Below, piece by piece: positions 61,446 to 64,000 of a stretch of DNA of 64,000 nucleotides (its first letter is position 1; every line of letters starts with the position of its first letter). A program made the translations under genes and the position numbers. Source of the stretch: Variovorax paradoxus (GTDB lineage Bacteria > Pseudomonadota > Gammaproteobacteria > Burkholderiales > Burkholderiaceae_C); contig NZ_CP123990.1 in the NCBI RefSeq assembly GCF_029919115.1, positions 2,356,001 through 2,420,000 on the forward strand, in the 5' to 3' direction. Below the pieces are notes generated by a model. That model did no database searches, was not told where the DNA came from, and was given only the letters and a program-made list of their open reading frames with translations.

Positions 61446-62474
61446 GTGCGAGTACAGGGCGAAATTTCCCATCTGCGCGTCGAGCGCCTTTCACTGTCCG
61501 ACAGCCTCGCGCTGGCCGCCAACGGCAACGCGCCTTTTGCCGCGCTGGGCTACGGCACGCCGCACGGCGTGGCGTGGATGCCCACCGTCAACGCACGCGT
61601 GCTTTCGGCGCATGGCGCCATGGCGGACGTGTGGCACGTGAACAATGGGCACGTCCAATCAGGCACCACCGGCATTGCCCGCTGGCGCAGCAACGGCCAG
61701 TGGCTTCTGGGCGCCATCGACATCGACGAATCCGCGGAAAAACAGAACCTGGCCGAAATTGCGCACAGTGCCTATCGCGACCTGTTCAAGACGCTCGACC
61801 AGGCGGCAACACCGCACTTGCTGCGCATCTGGAACTACCTGCCGCAAATCAATGCCGACGGCGGCGGGCTGGAGCGCTACCGCCAGTTCAATCTAGGGCG
61901 CCAAGAGGCGTTTTTCGAAGCCGGCCGCGCCGCGTTCGAAGGCGCTCCGGCGGCTTGCGCGCTGGGCATTCACCAAGGCGCGCTGTCGATACGGTTCCTG
62001 GCCGGACAAACAGCCCCTGTGCCGGTCGAAAACCCGCGCCAGGTTTCCGCCTACCGCTATCCCGAAACCTACGGCCCGCGCTCGCCCACCTTTTCGCGAG
62101 CCGCGCTGGCCGATGTCGGCAACGGCGACGTGGCGCTTTTCATCTCGGGCACCGCAAGCATCGTGGGCCACGAAACAGTTCACCAGGGAGACGTGCTGGA
62201 GCAAACGCGCGAAACGCTGCGCAACCTCGAAGCGGTGATCGCGGCGGCCAACAGCCAGGTCACGGCCACGTTTTCGCTTGCCATGCTCGACTGCGTGGTC
62301 TATGTGCGCCACCCGTCGGACACCGACGCGGTGCGCAGCGTGCTCGAGAACGCGCTCGGCGCCAACGCGCCGATGATCCGCCATGCGGTCTACCTGGAGG
62401 CGGACATCTGCCGAAGCGACTTGCTGGTGGAAATCGAGGCCCATGCTGTCGCCCCGGGCCGCCTGCTGGCTTGA
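61446..62474 (+). CDS. Chorismatase-like enzyme (XanB2/FkbO/Hyg5 family)
   Basis: A 342-residue protein from a GTG start 2 bases after the preceding stop. Family segments include LRIWNYLPQIN, RYRQFNLGRQEAFFEAG, PETYGPRSPTFSRA, FISGTASIVGHETVHQGD and EQTRETLRNLEAVI. Members cleave chorismate to hydroxybenzoates or dihydroxycyclohexadienoate. XanB2 supplies 3- and 4-hydroxybenzoate, the former starting xanthomonadin synthesis. The neighbours support an aryl-polyene role; the exact product is not decided by sequence. Confidence 0.85.
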   Translation: MRVQGEISHLRVERLSLSDSLALAANGNAPFAALGYGTPHGVAWMPTVNARVLSAHGAMADVWHVNNGHVQSGTTGIARWRSNGQWLLGAIDIDESAEKQNLAEIAHSAYRDLFKTLDQAATPHLLRIWNYLPQINADGGGLERYRQFNLGRQEAFFEAGRAAFEGAPAACALGIHQGALSIRFLAGQTAPVPVENPRQVSAYRYPETYGPRSPTFSRAALADVGNGDVALFISGTASIVGHETVHQGDVLEQTRETLRNLEAVIAAANSQVTATFSLAMLDCVVYVRHPSDTDAVRSVLENALGANAPMIRHAVYLEADICRSDLLVEIEAHAVAPGRLLA

Positions 62475-62511
62475 CCCGTCGTTGCGATCCGACCAGACCG
62501 GCAAGACGTCG

Positions 62512-63309
62512 ATGACCCGCGTGCTGCGCATTCTCACGACCATTCCGCTCGCGTTGATGCTCTACGCGCTGCTGCTGTTCCTGGGCCTGATTTCGCTGGT
62601 CTGGAATTTTGTTGCCATGCTGCTTTATCCGGTCATGCCGGAAGCACCCGCCCGCAAGCTGGGCCGCCTGACCATTGCCTTTGCGTACCGCATGTTCTGG
62701 GGCCTGGCCTCCATAACCGGAATGATGCGCATCGACGCGAGCTGCCTCGACCCGATGCGCAGCGAGCCCGGCGTGATCTTTGTTGCCAATCACCCCACGA
62801 TGCTCGATGCGTTGCTGCTGGTGGCGCGGCTGCCGCGCAGCGCCTGCATCATGAAGGCCGACCTGCTGCGCAACATTTTTCTGGGCGCGGGGGCGCGGCT
62901 TGCGCGCTACATCAGCAACGAATCGGCGCGCACCATGGTGCGCCTGGCAGTGGCAGACCTCCGCAACGGTGGGCAGCTGGTCATTTTTCCGGAAGGCACG
63001 CGCACGGTAACGCCGCCGCTCAACCCGTTCGGACACGGCGTGACGCTGATCGCCAAGCTTGCGCAGGCACCCATCCAGACCGTGTTCATCGAAACCGACT
63101 CGCCGTATCTCAGCAAGGGATGGCCGCTGTGGCGTGTGCCGCCGCTGCCCATCGTCTTCACGCTCCGCCTGGGCCAGCGTTTTGCGCCCATGCAGGACAG
63201 CCACGTGCTGCAATCGGAGCTGGAACAATACTTTCGCCAAAATATGGAACAGCGCGCCACCGACGCGTCCCCCGCATGCCAGACGCCTCGCGCACACACC
63301 TTGTCCTGA
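62512..63309 (+). CDS. Lysophospholipid acyltransferase family protein (PlsC-like)
   Basis: A 265-residue membrane-associated acyltransferase. A hydrophobic helix lies at about residues 8-40. The acyltransferase motifs are present: VANHPTMLDALLL (catalytic His-x4-Asp) and FPEGTRT. Such enzymes occur in aryl-polyene clusters, where they may attach the polyene to a lipid anchor. An earlier in-frame ATG at 62440 would overlap the chorismatase gene and is not preferred. It overlaps the glycosyltransferase gene by 34 bases. Confidence 0.85.
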   Translation: MTRVLRILTTIPLALMLYALLLFLGLISLVWNFVAMLLYPVMPEAPARKLGRLTIAFAYRMFWGLASITGMMRIDASCLDPMRSEPGVIFVANHPTMLDALLLVARLPRSACIMKADLLRNIFLGAGARLARYISNESARTMVRLAVADLRNGGQLVIFPEGTRTVTPPLNPFGHGVTLIAKLAQAPIQTVFIETDSPYLSKGWPLWRVPPLPIVFTLRLGQRFAPMQDSHVLQSELEQYFRQNMEQRATDASPACQTPRAHTLS

Positions 63310-64000
63310 TTCCCAGCTACAACACGGGCGAGCGCCTGTTCTCGACCGTCGAAGCGGCCCGCGCGCAATGGAACCCCGTGTGGGTGGTGGTGGACGGCAG
63401 CACCGACGGCACCGGCGAACGCCTTCAGCAAATGGCCGCCGGCGACCCGAGCCTGCGGGTCTGGCTGCTGCCGCAAAACCAGGGCAAGGGCGCGGCCGTG
63501 CTGCACGGCCTGCGAGCGGCACGCGAGGCCGGCTTCACGCATGCGCTGACCATGGATTCCGATGGCCAGCATCCGGCAGACCTCATTCCTTCGTTCATGG
63601 CCGCATCAGAGGCGCGGCCCGAAACCATGGTGCTCGGCCGCCCGGTGTTCGACGCCTCCGCCCCGCTGCTGCGCGTGCGCGGAAGGCGCGTGTCCAACGG
63701 CTGGACCCAACTCGAAACCCTGTTCGCCGGCGTGGGCGATTCGCTCTACGGATTTCGCGTGTACCCGGTGGCCGACCTGATCGCCGTGATGGCGCGGCAG
63801 CCCTGGATGCGCCGCTTCGACTTCGACACCGAAGCCGTCGTGCGGCTGGCGTGGCGCGGCGTCAAGCCGGTGAACATCGATGCGCCGGTGAAGTACCTGA
63901 GCGCCGAGGAAGGCGGGGTTTCGCACTTTCGCTACGGGCGCGACAACGTGCTGCTGACTTGGATGCACACGCGGTTGATGGTCGAATTCGTGCTGCGGCT
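63276..64000 (+). CDS. Family-2 glycosyltransferase (partial, runs off the window)
   Basis: At least 241 residues are present. From the ATG at 63276 the protein reads MPDASRTHLVLIPSYNTGER, followed by the GT-A core (VVVDGSTDGTG, QNQGKGAAVLHGL, TMDSDGQHPADL with the DxD-like motif). It overlaps the acyltransferase gene by 34 bases, so the two are translationally linked. The closest families are dolichol-phosphate-mannose-synthase-like GT2 enzymes found in aryl-polyene loci. Confidence 0.85.
   Translation, partial: MPDASRTHLVLIPSYNTGERLFSTVEAARAQWNPVWVVVDGSTDGTGERLQQMAAGDPSLRVWLLPQNQGKGAAVLHGLRAAREAGFTHALTMDSDGQHPADLIPSFMAASEARPETMVLGRPVFDASAPLLRVRGRRVSNGWTQLETLFAGVGDSLYGFRVYPVADLIAVMARQPWMRRFDFDTEAVVRLAWRGVKPVNIDAPVKYLSAEEGGVSHFRYGRDNVLLTWMHTRLMVEFVLR

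Noticed and set aside
1..64000. CRISPR arrays, insertion sequences or integrated elements
   Set aside because: No repeat-spacer pattern, transposase or integrase was seen in the window; tRNA-Lys has no adjacent integrase.

Overview
The window is a GC-rich, gene-dense stretch of a betaproteobacterial chromosome. The protein repertoire and gene neighbourhoods (dapC-dapD-pilU-dapE-prmB; tolB-pal-cpoB; yebC-purD-hemF-nadD-rsfS-rlmH-maf-rng) point to the Burkholderiales, most likely the family Comamonadaceae and possibly Variovorax. The genus is an inference from general familiarity, not from a search. No stretch longer than about 300 bases lacks a gene; the longest gaps are the divergent promoter regions at 12518-12770 and 40605-40875.

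Layout. (1) 61-10322, plus strand: argA, a LysE-type exporter, the diaminopimelate genes dapC, dapD and dapE with a pilU-like ATPase inserted, prmB, a YheS-type ABC-F ATPase and a DUF697-like protein. (2) 10273-14655: regulators. These are an S24-peptidase-like repressor divergent from two tiny genes, then two LuxR-type regulators flanking an AraC-type regulator. (3) 14820-42636: a type III secretion system. Thirteen apparatus genes, sctV-S-C-D-(F)-I-J-K-L-N-O-T-U, run on the minus strand and end in a 13.7-kb gene for a 4573-residue protein. sctQ-sctR run divergently on the plus strand. (4) 42714-48198: a universal stress protein, a TerC membrane protein, a TctE/TctD-like two-component system, a PhoD-like phosphatase and tRNA-Lys(TTT). 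(5) 48248-60539: tcdA, the tolB-pal-cpoB envelope operon, convergent msbA, and a tightly overlapping housekeeping operon. (6) 60655-64000: the start of a plus-strand cluster (methyltransferase, XanB2-like chorismatase, acyltransferase, family-2 glycosyltransferase) that resembles an aryl-polyene/xanthomonadin locus and runs off the window.

The most interesting object is the giant protein at the end of the type III operon. Its middle holds a glutamate-racemase domain with both catalytic cysteines, flanked on each side by a DUF4392 (D-glutamate cyclase-like) domain. Ahead of these lies an HExxH zincin-like motif, and the N-terminus has a long coiled coil and a LysM-like segment. I know of no described type III substrate with this architecture. 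The apparatus is also unusual: the SctU autocleavage motif NPTH is replaced by HSPR, and no translocon, gatekeeper (SctW) or ruler (SctP) gene is visible. A D-glutamate-metabolising giant protein tied to a divergent type III system is the best candidate here for an undescribed system.
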